From Haloarcula taiwanensis (GTDB lineage Archaea; Halobacteriota; Halobacteria; Halobacteriales; Haloarculaceae): a DNA stretch of 64,000 nucleotides. The stretch spans positions 1,240,001-1,304,000 of the forward strand of contig CP019154.1 in assembly GCA_002844335.1 (NCBI GenBank), read 5' to 3'. A program made the translations under genes and the position numbers. This document shows positions 8,011 through 16,594 of the stretch, piece by piece. The notes beneath the pieces were generated by a model. The model was not told the origin of the DNA. It searched no databases and worked only from the letters and a program-made list of their open reading frames with translations. Within the stretch, counting starts at the first letter, position 1; each line of letters begins with the position of its first letter.

Positions 8011-9429
8011 ATGACCACACACCAGGACGGCAACGCCGACGGAGCGTCGGCGACGGCACGGACCGTTTCCGTGGACGTTGTCGTCGTCGGGGCCGGGACA
8101 TCCGGCTGTTACGCCGCCGCGACTGTCGCGGACGCGGGCTACGATGTCGTCGTCGTAGAGCGCAAAGACGAGACCGAAGCCGGCCACATCGCCTGCGGAG
8201 ACGCACTGAAGGGAGCCAGCGACTTCCCCGATGCGATTCCGAAGTCACAGCTCGAACCGGCCTTTACCAACACAGATGTCGACCACGGCCGCTTCGAGAT
8301 TCCGCAGGAAGACACTGTTCTCGAGATCCCCGTCCCGGGCGAACTCGCCGTCATCGACCGCTGGGAGTACGGTCGTTGTCTCATTGAAGGGGCAAACAAC
8401 AGCGGCGTGGAGTTCCACTACGACACGGTCGTTCAGGACGTGCTACAGGACGACAGCGGCCGTGTGACCGGCGTAAAAGCCATGCGGAAAGGCGACCCCG
8501 TCACGTACGAGGGTGACATGGTCATCGACGGGGCCGGCGCACTGTCTATTCTGCAGGACAAGACGGACCTCGAAGACGCGACCTTCGACACGAACGTCCA
8601 GTACTCGCAGTTCTGTTCGGCATACCGTGAGATAATCGAAGTCGACGAGCCGGTCGAGTGGGACGACGCGCTCGTGTTCAAGCCGACCGAGCGCTCTGCC
8701 GGCTATCTCTGGTATTTCCCGCGCACGGACACGGAGATCAACGCCGGCCTTGGCTTCCAGATGAACGAGGAGCCGATGGAGCTAGTCGACGACCTCAAGC
8801 GCGACCTCCAGGGTCGAAGCGAGTTCGAGGGCGCGAAGGTACAGGATAAACTCGGCGCTGCGCTGCCGACACGCCGGCCGTACGATTCCGCCGTCGCGCC
8901 CGGATTCATGGCCGTCGGCGACGCCGCCGGACACGTCAATCCGACGACCGGCGGCGGTATCGCCGGTGCAGCCTACGCCGGGACCTACGCCGCTGAACAG
9001 GCTATCGAAGCCATCGAATCTGGCCGGACGGACGACGAAGCCGCGCTCTGGGAGTACAACGAGCGCGTGATGGACCACTTCGGCGCACGGTATGCGGCGC
9101 TTGACGTGTACAACATATTCACCACCGCCTACGACGTCGACGACCTGATGGCCCTGCTGGCCGCGTTGCCCGGCGAGAAGCTCGCAGAGGCACTGTACGG
9201 CGGTTCGACCAGCATCGGACTCGGACTCAAACTCAAGATGGCCGTCAAGAGCATCGGCCACCTCGGGACGATCAGGGACCTCTACCAGACAAAAAAGGCT
9301 GCCGACCGGCTACTGGACCATTACGAATCCTACCCGAGCGACCGGAGCGGCTTCGAAGCCTGGCAACGCGAGCGCGATTCGATTATGGACGATATCTACG
9401 ACGTCACTGGCGCAGACCCCAAGTACTGA
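8011..9429 (+). CDS. Geranylgeranyl reductase family FAD-dependent oxidoreductase
   Basis: 472-residue flavoprotein. The FAD-binding GAGTSG motif is at residues 27-32, the acidic end of strand 2 follows (VVVER), and a CGDALKG segment and the second FAD motif GDAAGHVNPTTGGGI lie further on. That layout is typical of digeranylgeranylglycerophospholipid reductases, which saturate isoprenoid chains of archaeal lipids, and of the related menaquinone side-chain and carotenoid enzymes. The start ATG 8011 is preferred over upstream in-frame codons because a TATA-like box sits 32 bp before it. The divergent ferredoxin could be its electron donor. The exact substrate cannot be decided here. Confidence 0.82.
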   Translation: MTTHQDGNADGASATARTVSVDVVVVGAGTSGCYAAATVADAGYDVVVVERKDETEAGHIACGDALKGASDFPDAIPKSQLEPAFTNTDVDHGRFEIPQEDTVLEIPVPGELAVIDRWEYGRCLIEGANNSGVEFHYDTVVQDVLQDDSGRVTGVKAMRKGDPVTYEGDMVIDGAGALSILQDKTDLEDATFDTNVQYSQFCSAYREIIEVDEPVEWDDALVFKPTERSAGYLWYFPRTDTEINAGLGFQMNEEPMELVDDLKRDLQGRSEFEGAKVQDKLGAALPTRRPYDSAVAPGFMAVGDAAGHVNPTTGGGIAGAAYAGTYAAEQAIEAIESGRTDDEAALWEYNERVMDHFGARYAALDVYNIFTTAYDVDDLMALLAALPGEKLAEALYGGSTSIGLGLKLKMAVKSIGHLGTIRDLYQTKKAADRLLDHYESYPSDRSGFEAWQRERDSIMDDIYDVTGADPKY

Positions 9430-9670
9430 TTCAGCGGTTCGTTGCGGCTTTCGGCTACATCTAACTCTCTGATAGACGTCTGTCAGTGTCAAGTGTCTGG
9501 CTTTGAATGTTATCTTGATAGTAATTAATTACTATATGAACTGAAATTCTGAACGACAAGTTTTATTATTCGACAACATGATAACAAAATGAAGTCGCAC
9601 CGGCGTCGGTTGACCGGGGGGTCACCGAGATGGTGACAGCGTGTCGACCGTCGCCGAGTGGGGGTCAATC
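9430..9670. other. AT-rich leader region of the pilin gene
   Basis: This gap holds an 18-bp perfect palindrome at 9518-9535, a TATA-like TTTTATTATT at about 9561-9570 and a possible 15-codon reading frame, ATG 9589 to TGA 9636, whose ATG would be at or near the predicted transcript start. The composition is clearly AT-richer than adjacent genes. No RNA gene is recognisable. Confidence 0.5.
9518..9535. promoter_or_regulatory. 18-bp perfect palindrome upstream of the pilin promoter
   Basis: ATAGTAATTAATTACTAT is identical to its reverse complement over all 18 bases and lies about 25 bp upstream of the TATA-like element. The position fits an activator or dimeric repressor site. Confidence 0.55.
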
Positions 9671-10123
9671 ATGCTAGCACGTAGATTCAAATCTGACGAC
9701 AGTGCAGTCTCGCCAGTTGTGGGTGTCATCCTAATGGTTGCAGTAACAGTACTGTTAGCGGCGACAGCAGCGACGTTCTTCCTCGACTTCGGCTCAGGGA
9801 ACATCGGCCAGAGCGCGCCACAGGCGGCGTTCTCATTTGATTACGATGCCGGGAGTCCCGACACCCTGACAATCGAACACCGAAGCGGCGACTCGATTCG
9901 GGCCGGAAATCTGTACATCACTGTTAGCGGGGCTTCAGGAGCCAACGGACAGCACGATTTCTCGAGTCTCAGCGGCACGCTGTCGGCTGGTTCGGAAATC
10001 ACGGCCGGGTCACGGGTGACGTTTTCCGGGGCATCGGACCTTTCTGACGCGACAGTCACACTGAACTGGAAGTCGCCGGATAGCGGCAAATCGATCCGAC
10101 TCGCCAGCTGGGAAGCGCCGTAG
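9671..10123 (+). CDS. Archaeal type IV pilin
   Basis: 150 residues. A short basic leader (MLARRFKSDD) is followed by the haloarchaeal pilin signature AVSPVVGVILMVAVTV and a hydrophobic helix to about residue 38, then a beta-rich, Ser/Gly-rich extracellular domain. The prepilin peptidase PibD would cut just before the signature. ATG 9671 is chosen because it gives the usual leader of about ten residues; GTG 9641 would add an unneeded extension. No pilus ATPase or membrane platform gene is nearby, so this pilin would rely on machinery encoded elsewhere. Adhesion or surface contact is the likely role. Confidence 0.85.
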   Translation: MLARRFKSDDSAVSPVVGVILMVAVTVLLAATAATFFLDFGSGNIGQSAPQAAFSFDYDAGSPDTLTIEHRSGDSIRAGNLYITVSGASGANGQHDFSSLSGTLSAGSEITAGSRVTFSGASDLSDATVTLNWKSPDSGKSIRLASWEAP

Positions 10124-10128
10124 CGTAG

Positions 10129-11400
10129 TCACTCGCTCAGCCGGCGGACTGCCCCGGTGACGACATCGACGCCGATAGCCAGCGAGTCTTCGTCGACATC
10201 GAATGTGGGGGTGTGGTGGCCGCCCGGATGGTCGGTCCCGATACCGACAAACGTCGCCGTCCCGCCGTGATTCTGGACGCGGTCCATCAGATAGGTGGCG
10301 TCCTCGCTGCCGCCGAGATCGTCGGTTCGAAGGCGGCTGGTGACGCCGGGAACTGTGTCGGCCATTTTATACACCACGTCTGCAAGCGTGTCGTCGCTGA
10401 CCGCGCTCGGTGCTTCCGCCGTCGTCTCGATGGCGACCTCGCAGTCGTGGATCTCTGCAGCCGACGACATGACGGTGTCTGCCCGCCCGCTCATGTACTC
10501 CTTGAGCGGGGTCGTTTCGCCGCGGACTTCCCCTTCCAGCGTCGCCTCCCCGGGGACGATGTTCGTCGCTGTGCCGCCCTCGACGACGCCAGCGTTGACC
10601 CGTGTCGCGCCCTCGCCGTGGCGGCGAATCGCATGGAGGTTCTGTACGGCGGTCGCAAGGGCCTGTACAGCGTCCCGTCCCTGTGCTGGATGTCCTCCTG
10701 CGTGGGCTGTCTCACCGCTGAACGTCGCCTCGAACTGCCGAACGGCGAGGAAGCCGCCGACGCCGGCGACAATCTCTCCAGTCGGATGGTCGAGACCGAC
10801 GTGTATCGCCAGCAGGTGGTCCACATCGTCCAGATGACCGCTTTCGGCGACGGCCTTCCCGCCGCCGATGACCTCCTCGGCGGGCTGGAAGACGACTTTG
10901 AACGTGCCGCGGAAATCACTCTCTTTCACCGCCTCCAGCACGCCGAGGCCGATTGTCGCGTGGGCGTCGTGGCCGCAGGCGTGCATGTACCCCTCGTTCC
11001 CCGAGCGGAACCCCGCGGCCGCCGGGGCGTGTGCGGCGCTGTCGGCCTCCCGTATCGGGAGCGCGTCGATGTCGACCCGGAGCGCGACGGTCGGTCCCTC
11101 GCCCTGTTCGACGACGGCCAGCGCACCGGTGAACCCTCCGTTGGCGGCCTCCAGCACGTCCTCCCGGGCACCGGCCTCGCGGGCCTTCGTCCGCCAGGCG
11201 TCGAGCTCGTCGTCGTCGGGGACCGCCATCCGCGCGTCGGCGTCGACGACATCCCGCCCGAGATGCAACTGGTCGACGCCGATGCGTTCCAGTTCGTCGA
11301 CGATGCGACTGGTGGTGTAGAACTCCCGCCACGCGGGTTCGGGATAGCTGTGCAGGTCACGCCGGAGGGACCGGAGCCGCTCCTGCTGGGACTCGTTCAT
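10129..11400 (-). CDS. M20 family amidohydrolase / aminoacylase
   Basis: 423-residue metallopeptidase-fold enzyme expected to hydrolyse N-acyl amino acids or amino-acid conjugates. Metal-binding and catalytic signatures are RVDIDALPI and HACGHDAHATIG, with a QPAEE glutamate pair and a C-terminal GGSEDATYLM/GTDHPGGHHTP region. These place it near the AbgB/indole-acetyl-amino-acid hydrolase group. Start ATG 11400 is preferred over GTG 11424 because a TATA box (about 11424-11433) would then give a leaderless transcript. It is convergent with the pilin gene, 5 bp away. Confidence 0.85.
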   Translation of the reverse strand: MNESQQERLRSLRRDLHSYPEPAWREFYTTSRIVDELERIGVDQLHLGRDVVDADARMAVPDDDELDAWRTKAREAGAREDVLEAANGGFTGALAVVEQGEGPTVALRVDIDALPIREADSAAHAPAAAGFRSGNEGYMHACGHDAHATIGLGVLEAVKESDFRGTFKVVFQPAEEVIGGGKAVAESGHLDDVDHLLAIHVGLDHPTGEIVAGVGGFLAVRQFEATFSGETAHAGGHPAQGRDAVQALATAVQNLHAIRRHGEGATRVNAGVVEGGTATNIVPGEATLEGEVRGETTPLKEYMSGRADTVMSSAAEIHDCEVAIETTAEAPSAVSDDTLADVVYKMADTVPGVTSRLRTDDLGGSEDATYLMDRVQNHGGTATFVGIGTDHPGGHHTPTFDVDEDSLAIGVDVVTGAVRRLSE

Positions 11401-11423
11401 GCCGGCGAAACGGGGCACACTCA

Positions 11424-11433
11424 CTTATAATAA
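11424..11433 (-). promoter_or_regulatory. TATA box of the M20 amidohydrolase gene
   Basis: ATTATTATAAG on the minus strand is centred about 28 bp before ATG 11400. This spacing decides against the upstream GTG as start. Confidence 0.55.
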
Positions 11434-11454
11434 TCCACGGGAACGGCGGCGGGC

Positions 11455-11787
11455 CTACGACCCGCTGCCGACCTGCGTGCGCTGTTCGACGCCGGCCTCG
11501 ACGTGGATGGCGTCCGGGAACGTCCGCTGAGTGACTGTCCGAGCGAACTCCTCGTAGCCGACTATCTCTATGGTCCGGGTGTAGACGGTGTGAGTCCAGG
11601 ACTCGAAGCGGCCGCCGCCCGGCCCCAGCGACTTCGACTGCGGGATGCGTAGCTCCTGTGGCTGTTTCGGATGGGGGCCTTTCAGTTCGACCCCCTTCTG
11701 CTCGGCGTTTTCCTTGATCTCCGTGACGACGTCGTCGAGTCGGTGTCGGTCCCCACTGGTGAAAGTAAGCGTCGTGACAAAGGGCAT
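11455..11787 (-). CDS. uS10-family protein (ribosomal protein S10 paralogue)
   Basis: 110 residues with the S10 fold order: strand (MPFVTTLTFTSGD), helix (LDDVVTEIKENAEQKG), strand with GPHPKQPQEL, and the WTHTVYTRTIEIVG strand matching the C-terminal S10 motif. It differs from canonical archaeal S10, which normally sits next to the elongation factor 1A gene, and no translation genes are adjacent here. Haloarchaea carry such a divergent uS10/mL48-like paralogue of unknown role. It is upstream of the amidohydrolase on the same strand with a 54-bp gap. Confidence 0.72.
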   Translation of the reverse strand: MPFVTTLTFTSGDRHRLDDVVTEIKENAEQKGVELKGPHPKQPQELRIPQSKSLGPGGGRFESWTHTVYTRTIEIVGYEEFARTVTQRTFPDAIHVEAGVEQRTQVGSGS

Positions 11788-11854
11788 CTGTAGACGAACA
11801 CTCAGCCGCGAGTGACAAAAGACCATCTGTTTCCGTTGTGTCTCCGATATTCTC

Positions 11855-11862
11855 TTAAGTAG
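11855..11862 (+). promoter_or_regulatory. TATA-like box of the Nudix gene
   Basis: CTTAAGTA is centred about 26 bp upstream of ATG 11883, consistent with a leaderless transcript. Confidence 0.4.
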
Positions 11863-11882
11863 CGGTGTCATAAAATCCGATA

Positions 11883-12314
11883 ATGATAGAGGCCACGAGC
11901 GCGGGAGCCATCCTCTTTCGCGATACGCGTGGCCGGCGGGAGTACCTCCTGCTCAAGAGCCGACCCGGCGATTGGGAGTTCCCCAAGGGCGGCGTCGAGG
12001 GCGAGGAAGAGCTCCAGCAGACCGCCATACGCGAAGTGAAAGAGGAGGCCGGTATCGGCGATTTCCGGCTTTTAGACGGGTTCCGCGAAGACTACGACTA
12101 CGTGTTCGAGGCGAACGGCAACACCATCCACAAGACGGTCCACCTGTTCGTCGCGAAATCGTTCGAAGCGTCAGCCGAACTGTCCACAGAACACCGCGAC
12201 CTGCAGTGGCGCGACTACGAACAGGCCATCAACACGGTCACGCAGGACGGCCCGCGCGAGATACTCGAAGAGGCACACGAGTTCCTCGACGAGCGCGACG
12301 ACGAGGAAGAGTAA
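11883..12314 (+). CDS. Nudix hydrolase, diadenosine tetraphosphatase type
   Basis: 143 residues. The Nudix box GxxxxxEx7REVKEEAGI spans residues 36-58 (GGVEGEEELQQ... REVKEEAGIG), providing the Mg-binding glutamates. The small size and the WEFPKGGVE lead-in match the bis(5'-nucleosyl)-tetraphosphatase (Ap4A) subgroup. The C-terminus is a run of acidic residues. It stands alone and is convergent with a membrane-protein gene. The substrate is inferred from family size and motif only. Confidence 0.87.
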   Translation: MIEATSAGAILFRDTRGRREYLLLKSRPGDWEFPKGGVEGEEELQQTAIREVKEEAGIGDFRLLDGFREDYDYVFEANGNTIHKTVHLFVAKSFEASAELSTEHRDLQWRDYEQAINTVTQDGPREILEEAHEFLDERDDEEE

Positions 12315-12335
12315 CCGGAGTCGTGAACCCGGTTC

Positions 12336-12704
12336 TCAGAGCGCGACGCCGGCCAGCAGCGCCACTGCCGTCGCGTTACCCATACCGATGACGAAGCTCC
12401 CGACGACGGCGGCAAAGAGGAGCAGCAGGACCGGAATCCCCAGCAGCGCGACCGCGATGGCGATTTTCGCGCCCGTCTCGCCGCCGAGTTCGACCGCGAC
12501 GATGCCGAGGATACCGACGAGGATGACCGCCCACGCCTCCCAGGCCCCCTGCTCACTGGCGGTGCCGTTCGAGGTCTTGATGTAGAAGTAGGCCGGCACG
12601 GCGATTCCGATGGGGAAGGTCAGCAACGCGACGATGCCCGCCGCAATCCACTGTATCGTCGTGTACTGGTCGAATATCCCGTCGCCGCGGGCGGCGGAAC
12701 TCAT
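12336..12704 (-). CDS. Small membrane protein, three predicted helices
   Basis: 122 residues from ATG 12704 (MSSAARGDG). Hydrophobic stretches at about residues 17-42, 58-76 and 82-118 (the last long enough for two helices) make up most of the protein; the loops are short. In-frame codons upstream of 12704 are Arg/Pro-rich and do not look like protein. I do not recognise the family. The divergent neighbour is an unrelated soluble protein, and the 150-bp spacer contains AT-rich CATAAATAAT that may serve either gene. Confidence 0.65.
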   Translation of the reverse strand: MSSAARGDGIFDQYTTIQWIAAGIVALLTFPIGIAVPAYFYIKTSNGTASEQGAWEAWAVILVGILGIVAVELGGETGAKIAIAVALLGIPVLLLLFAAVVGSFVIGMGNATAVALLAGVAL

Positions 12705-12856
12705 ACTGTCCCTCCACTGAGGGCACTGAACGCGGCGTCGCCTGTCGGCTGGGGCGCTGTGTTGAGGGCAATCGCGGCTGGACTGTCTCCAGGCTTCTGG
12801 TGTGTCATTCGTAACCGACGGTTTGTTTCTGAAGCTATCACATAAATAATCGGGTT

Positions 12857-13981
12857 GTGTCACCGAACGAAACGATTGCCAGGGACGCCGGCCCGGACAG
12901 GGCTCCGGCATCGGAACGAAGGGTTTTGGTCCGAAGCCGACAACGACTGCTCGTGGCTCCTGACTCCGAGTTCGCCTTCGAGTTGTCTGTCTGCCAGTGG
13001 GCCGAGCGAGCGTGGTCGCCGGCCGACGACGCGGCGGTGCTGGTCGCCAGACAGTTCGGGACGAAACACCGCCGCTGGGACACGATTGTACTGGAGTGTG
13101 ACCCCGATGGACTCCGCGAGCGAGCGACGTTCGGCGGAGACGCGTTCGACTCGGACCTCCTGCACGTTCTACAGAACGCGCCGGCCGACTGGACGTACTA
13201 CCGCGACGCGCTGCCTGACCCGGGCTATCCGTGGCGGTACGTCCGGGAGTCGATTCACGAGGCGGCCGACCGGGGTGCCGTCGAGACCCGCAAGCGCGGC
13301 AATCGCATCGAAATCCGTCGGGTACGCCCCTATCCGGACTGGCTCCGGCGGGTCGTCGCCATAGAGAACAAGCCCGACCTGACTGCCAGCGCCGCCAGGA
13401 ACCTCGTTCCGCAACTACAGCGGGACATCGCGCTGTCGCTTGCCGACGAGGTGTGGGTCGCGACGGCGGCGACCGACGAGCGCGTGGAGCCGATTCTGCT
13501 AGCGGACCTGCCCGCTGCCGCCGGTGTGTTGACAGTCGACCCAGAAGCCGGTACGGCCGAGGCGGTCTGGCAACCGCGGTCGCTGTCGGTCGACGACCCC
13601 GGAACGCGCATTCTCGACCGCCCGACCGACGACACCAGCGCGGCCCGCTTCGAGTACGTAGACCCCGACTGGAAGCAGGAGCGGCGACTCACCATCGCGG
13701 AGCGAGCGTACGCTCGTGGGTGGCGCGCCTACGCCGACACGATGCGCCCCGACTGCCGGCACTTCCAGCTCACCGCTGGCGAGACTGGTGTGTATCCCTA
13801 CTGTGCGGCGAAAGACTGTCTGCCGACAGCGGCGGAGTGTCGGGGCCAGTGCCCGTCCTACGAGCCGGAGCCGCCGGCGTGGCGGTCGATGGATTGGCCG
13901 CTCGACGGCGGGCCGGGCAAGGCAATAAAGCGGTTGTTAGCGCGGCGACGACGCCGCCAGCGGCCGGGGCTGTCAGAGTAA
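12857..13981 (+). CDS. Conserved haloarchaeal protein (probably DUF5787)
   Basis: 374 residues from GTG 12857, or 342 if GTG 12953 is used (VAPDSEFAFELS), where recognisable conservation begins. It has a central predicted alpha/beta core with an AIENKPDL motif reminiscent of restriction-endonuclease-fold (PD-(D/E)xK-like) cores: E..NK plus an upstream acidic pair. Four cysteines cluster near the C-terminus (C-x..-C-x4-C, positions about 312-345), followed by a basic tail RRRRR. I recall a haloarchaeal family named DUF5787 for such proteins; the number is from memory. A nuclease role is a speculation from the E-x-K motif and Cys cluster. Confidence 0.68.
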   Translation: MSPNETIARDAGPDRAPASERRVLVRSRQRLLVAPDSEFAFELSVCQWAERAWSPADDAAVLVARQFGTKHRRWDTIVLECDPDGLRERATFGGDAFDSDLLHVLQNAPADWTYYRDALPDPGYPWRYVRESIHEAADRGAVETRKRGNRIEIRRVRPYPDWLRRVVAIENKPDLTASAARNLVPQLQRDIALSLADEVWVATAATDERVEPILLADLPAAAGVLTVDPEAGTAEAVWQPRSLSVDDPGTRILDRPTDDTSAARFEYVDPDWKQERRLTIAERAYARGWRAYADTMRPDCRHFQLTAGETGVYPYCAAKDCLPTAAECRGQCPSYEPEPPAWRSMDWPLDGGPGKAIKRLLARRRRRQRPGLSE

Positions 13982-14004
13982 CCGACCGATACCGCGGTCC
14001 GGTC

Positions 14005-14484
14005 TCATTCCTCGGACAGCTCGATATCTAGTTCGTCACGCGGAACGGCCAGCCTGAACGTCGGCACGGTCTTCTCAACGGTCTCCACGATACCCTTGTC
14101 CGCGAGGCTGCGAAGCGCAGAGCGAACCTCGTCGGTGTCGCGGTCCTCGCCGACCTCGCGGAGGGCGTGTAACACGGCGACGACACTCTGGCTCTCCTCG
14201 TCCGGTCCAGCGATTACGTCGACGATAGCCTGCTGGAGCGGGGTGACCGTCACTGTCTGAATCCGCTCGGAGTCTTCCCCGTCGATGAGCGTCGTCGCTT
14301 CCGGCGTCGCACAGATGAGGCTGTTGTCGTTGCGGTAGTAGTACTCCTTGAGTTCGGCTTCGAGGTACTGGTGGACCTCGCTTCCGCTGTCCATGTCCCA
14401 GCGCTCCTGCAACTCGCCGTTTTTCGTCGGCTGGAGCTCGACGATGTCGGCGAGTCGCTCGCGGGCCTCCTCCGAGAGGGTCAT
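14005..14484 (-). CDS. DUF5797-like winged-helix protein
   Basis: 159 residues from ATG 14484. The N-terminal 70 residues (SEEARERLADIVELQPTKN) look like a helix-turn-helix. The second half (TPLQQAIVDVIAG..., DTDEVRSALRSLADKGIVETVEKT) reads as a winged helix with typical recognition-helix spacing. It resembles the haloarchaeal DUF5797 family and would be a DNA-binding regulator. It sits 52 bp downstream of an ABC permease on the same strand and may share its transcript, suggesting it could regulate that transporter. Confidence 0.72.
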   Translation of the reverse strand: MTLSEEARERLADIVELQPTKNGELQERWDMDSGSEVHQYLEAELKEYYYRNDNSLICATPEATTLIDGEDSERIQTVTVTPLQQAIVDVIAGPDEESQSVVAVLHALREVGEDRDTDEVRSALRSLADKGIVETVEKTVPTFRLAVPRDELDIELSEE

Positions 14485-14536
14485 GGCCCGTCGGTACGAC
14501 GACCACGTATTTCGGTGTTCTGAATCCGGGTAAGGC

Positions 14537-15772
14537 TCACTCGTGTCTGAGTGCGTCGATCGGGTCGACCCGTGCCGCCCGCCATGCCGGGTAGAGACCG
14601 GCGACGACGCCGACAAGGACGCCGACGCCAACAGCCAGCGCCATCCACAGCGGCGCGAGCGAGAACGTCACTTCAGCGTACCGAGTCGCGCCGTAGCCGA
14701 CGAGGAGTCCCAGCGGGACGCCGAGCAGCGAGCCGATCGTCCCGAGCAGTGCGGCCTCGACGAGGAACACCTGCATCACGTCTCGGTTGCGCGCCCCGAC
14801 GGCTTTCATGATGCCGATTTCACGGGTGCGCTCGGTGACGCTGACGAGCATCACGTTGGCGATGCCGATAGCGCCGACGACCAGCGCGATGACGGCGATA
14901 CCTGTCACGAAGCGCGTGATGCGCTCGATAACGTCGCTAATCTCCTCAACGAAGTCGTTGCCCGACCGCGCGACCAGTTCCGTGTCGTCGGCCGACAGCG
15001 ACCGCGCGTCCGCGTCGCCGGAGATGTAGCCCTGAATCGCCGACTGGGTCTCCGGAATCGCCCGCGGGTCGACGACGAGCGTCACCTGCGGGTACGCGCG
15101 CTGTCGCACGCCCGCCGCCGGGCTCTCGACGACGGAGTCGTAGAACGGGTCGATGGGGACGTACACCCGCGGCTGGCGGGCGAAGTCGCTAACCGGGACT
15201 TCCCCGCGAGTCCCGTTGACGACGCCGACGACAGTAACGTTCCGCTCGCTCCCGTCAGGCATCGTCATCGTGAGCCGCTCGCCGGCCGTGAGGTTCTCGG
15301 CGAACGACCCGGCCATGCGCTCGTTGACGACGACCGCCGACTCCTCGGCCCCGAAGGACCGGCCCTCGACGAGGACGCCGTCGCCGATGCTGGCCGGTCG
15401 CACTGCCGTGACCTGCTGTCTGGCCAACGTCCGGTTTCCGTGTCGTATCGACTGGGTCCGGACGATACCGCGCGGAAGCGCCGCCTGCACGCCCGGAATC
15501 CCCTCCAACTGCTGGACGTCGTACTCGGTAAACACCGGCTGGAGCGTCCGGTCGAAGTCGTCGTCGCCGGCGGGCGTCCCGAACACGTAGATGTTGCCCG
15601 CGTTCGAAGTCTCGATGTCGCCGACGATTTCGGCCTCGACGCTGGCCCCGAACGTGGCGAAGGTGATGACCGACGCGATGCCGATGATGACGCCGACGAC
15701 CGTCAGCGCCGACCGGAGTTTGTGGGCCCTGATAGACCGGAGCGTGATGCGGACGCTCTCGCCGGCGTCCAT
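14537..15772 (-). CDS. ABC transporter permease, MacB/FtsX (LolC/E) type
   Basis: 411-residue membrane subunit. It has the MacB-type N-terminal helix (about 22-42), a large external MacB_PCD domain (about 45-270) and three C-terminal FtsX helices with the motif VSVTERTREIGIMKAVGA. In this family the subunit couples ATP hydrolysis to mechanical work on lipoproteins or peptides outside the membrane. ATG 15772 shares one base with the ATPase stop (TGATG); GTG 15775 is an alternative giving a 4-bp overlap. Its ATPase precedes it and a LolA-like gene is divergent from both. Confidence 0.87.
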   Translation of the reverse strand: MDAGESVRITLRSIRAHKLRSALTVVGVIIGIASVITFATFGASVEAEIVGDIETSNAGNIYVFGTPAGDDDFDRTLQPVFTEYDVQQLEGIPGVQAALPRGIVRTQSIRHGNRTLARQQVTAVRPASIGDGVLVEGRSFGAEESAVVVNERMAGSFAENLTAGERLTMTMPDGSERNVTVVGVVNGTRGEVPVSDFARQPRVYVPIDPFYDSVVESPAAGVRQRAYPQVTLVVDPRAIPETQSAIQGYISGDADARSLSADDTELVARSGNDFVEEISDVIERITRFVTGIAVIALVVGAIGIANVMLVSVTERTREIGIMKAVGARNRDVMQVFLVEAALLGTIGSLLGVPLGLLVGYGATRYAEVTFSLAPLWMALAVGVGVLVGVVAGLYPAWRAARVDPIDALRHE

Positions 15773-16479
15773 CACTGTTTGCCCCCGGAGACGTCCTCGA
15801 CGGACTGGATGTGGCCGTCCTCGACGTGGACGATGCGCTCGGCCCGCTCGGCGACGTGGCGCTCGTGAGTCACGAGCAGGAACGTGTTGCCCGCCGCGTG
15901 CAGGTCGTCGAACAGGTCCAAGATTTGCGCGCCGGTGTCCGTGTCGACGTTGCCGGTGGGCTCGTCGGCGAGAATCAACGCCGGGTCGGTCGACAGCGCA
16001 CGGGCGATGGCGACCCGCTGGCGCTGGCCGCCGCTGAGTTCCGCGGGGACGTGGTCGGTGCGGTCGCCGAGTCCAACCTCAGAGAGGAGCGACCTCGCCC
16101 GCTCGCGGCGACGGGCGCGGTCCCAACCGTCGAAGACCAGTGGCAGAGCGACGTTTTCCACCGCGGAGAGTCGCGGCATGAGATTGAACGTCTGGAAGAC
16201 GAACCCGACCTCTGTCCCGCGGATGTCGGCCCGCTCGGCCTCGCTGGCCGCCGAAACGTCCTGTCCGTTGACCACGACCTGCCCCGACGACGGCGTGTCC
16301 AGCCCGCCGATGAGGTTCAACAGCGTGCTCTTGCCGGAACCGCTCGGACCCATCACCGCCGTGTACGACCCGGCCGCCAGGTCCAGGCTCACGTCGTCGA
16401 GCGCCGTCACCGTCCCGCCGAGGTCGTACTGCTTGCTGACGCCCTCGACGCGGACGGTCGTGTTCGCTGGCTCGCTCAC
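15772..16479 (-). CDS. ABC transporter ATPase, LolD/MacB family
   Basis: 235 residues. Walker A GPSGSGKST at residues 44-52, signature LSGGQRQRVAIARAL from about residue 148 and Walker B LILADEP at 168-174 are all intact, followed by the H-loop (VTHE). The family powers lipoprotein release or macrolide and peptide export through an FtsX-type permease, encoded immediately downstream with a 1-bp overlap. Length and insert-free sequence are standard. Divergent promoter sequence must lie in the 115-bp gap shared with the LolA-like gene. Confidence 0.9.
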   Translation of the reverse strand: MSEPANTTVRVEGVSKQYDLGGTVTALDDVSLDLAAGSYTAVMGPSGSGKSTLLNLIGGLDTPSSGQVVVNGQDVSAASEAERADIRGTEVGFVFQTFNLMPRLSAVENVALPLVFDGWDRARRRERARSLLSEVGLGDRTDHVPAELSGGQRQRVAIARALSTDPALILADEPTGNVDTDTGAQILDLFDDLHAAGNTFLLVTHERHVAERAERIVHVEDGHIQSVEDVSGGKQ

Positions 16480-16594
16480 GGCCCCGCGTACGGACTGGAC
16501 AGCAATGAGGGGTTCGACCGTTGTCAGCCCTGACGAAAGTTCCGGTGCTGTGATAGGAGCAACCCACTTACCACTCCAGTCCTAAGGCAGGCCA

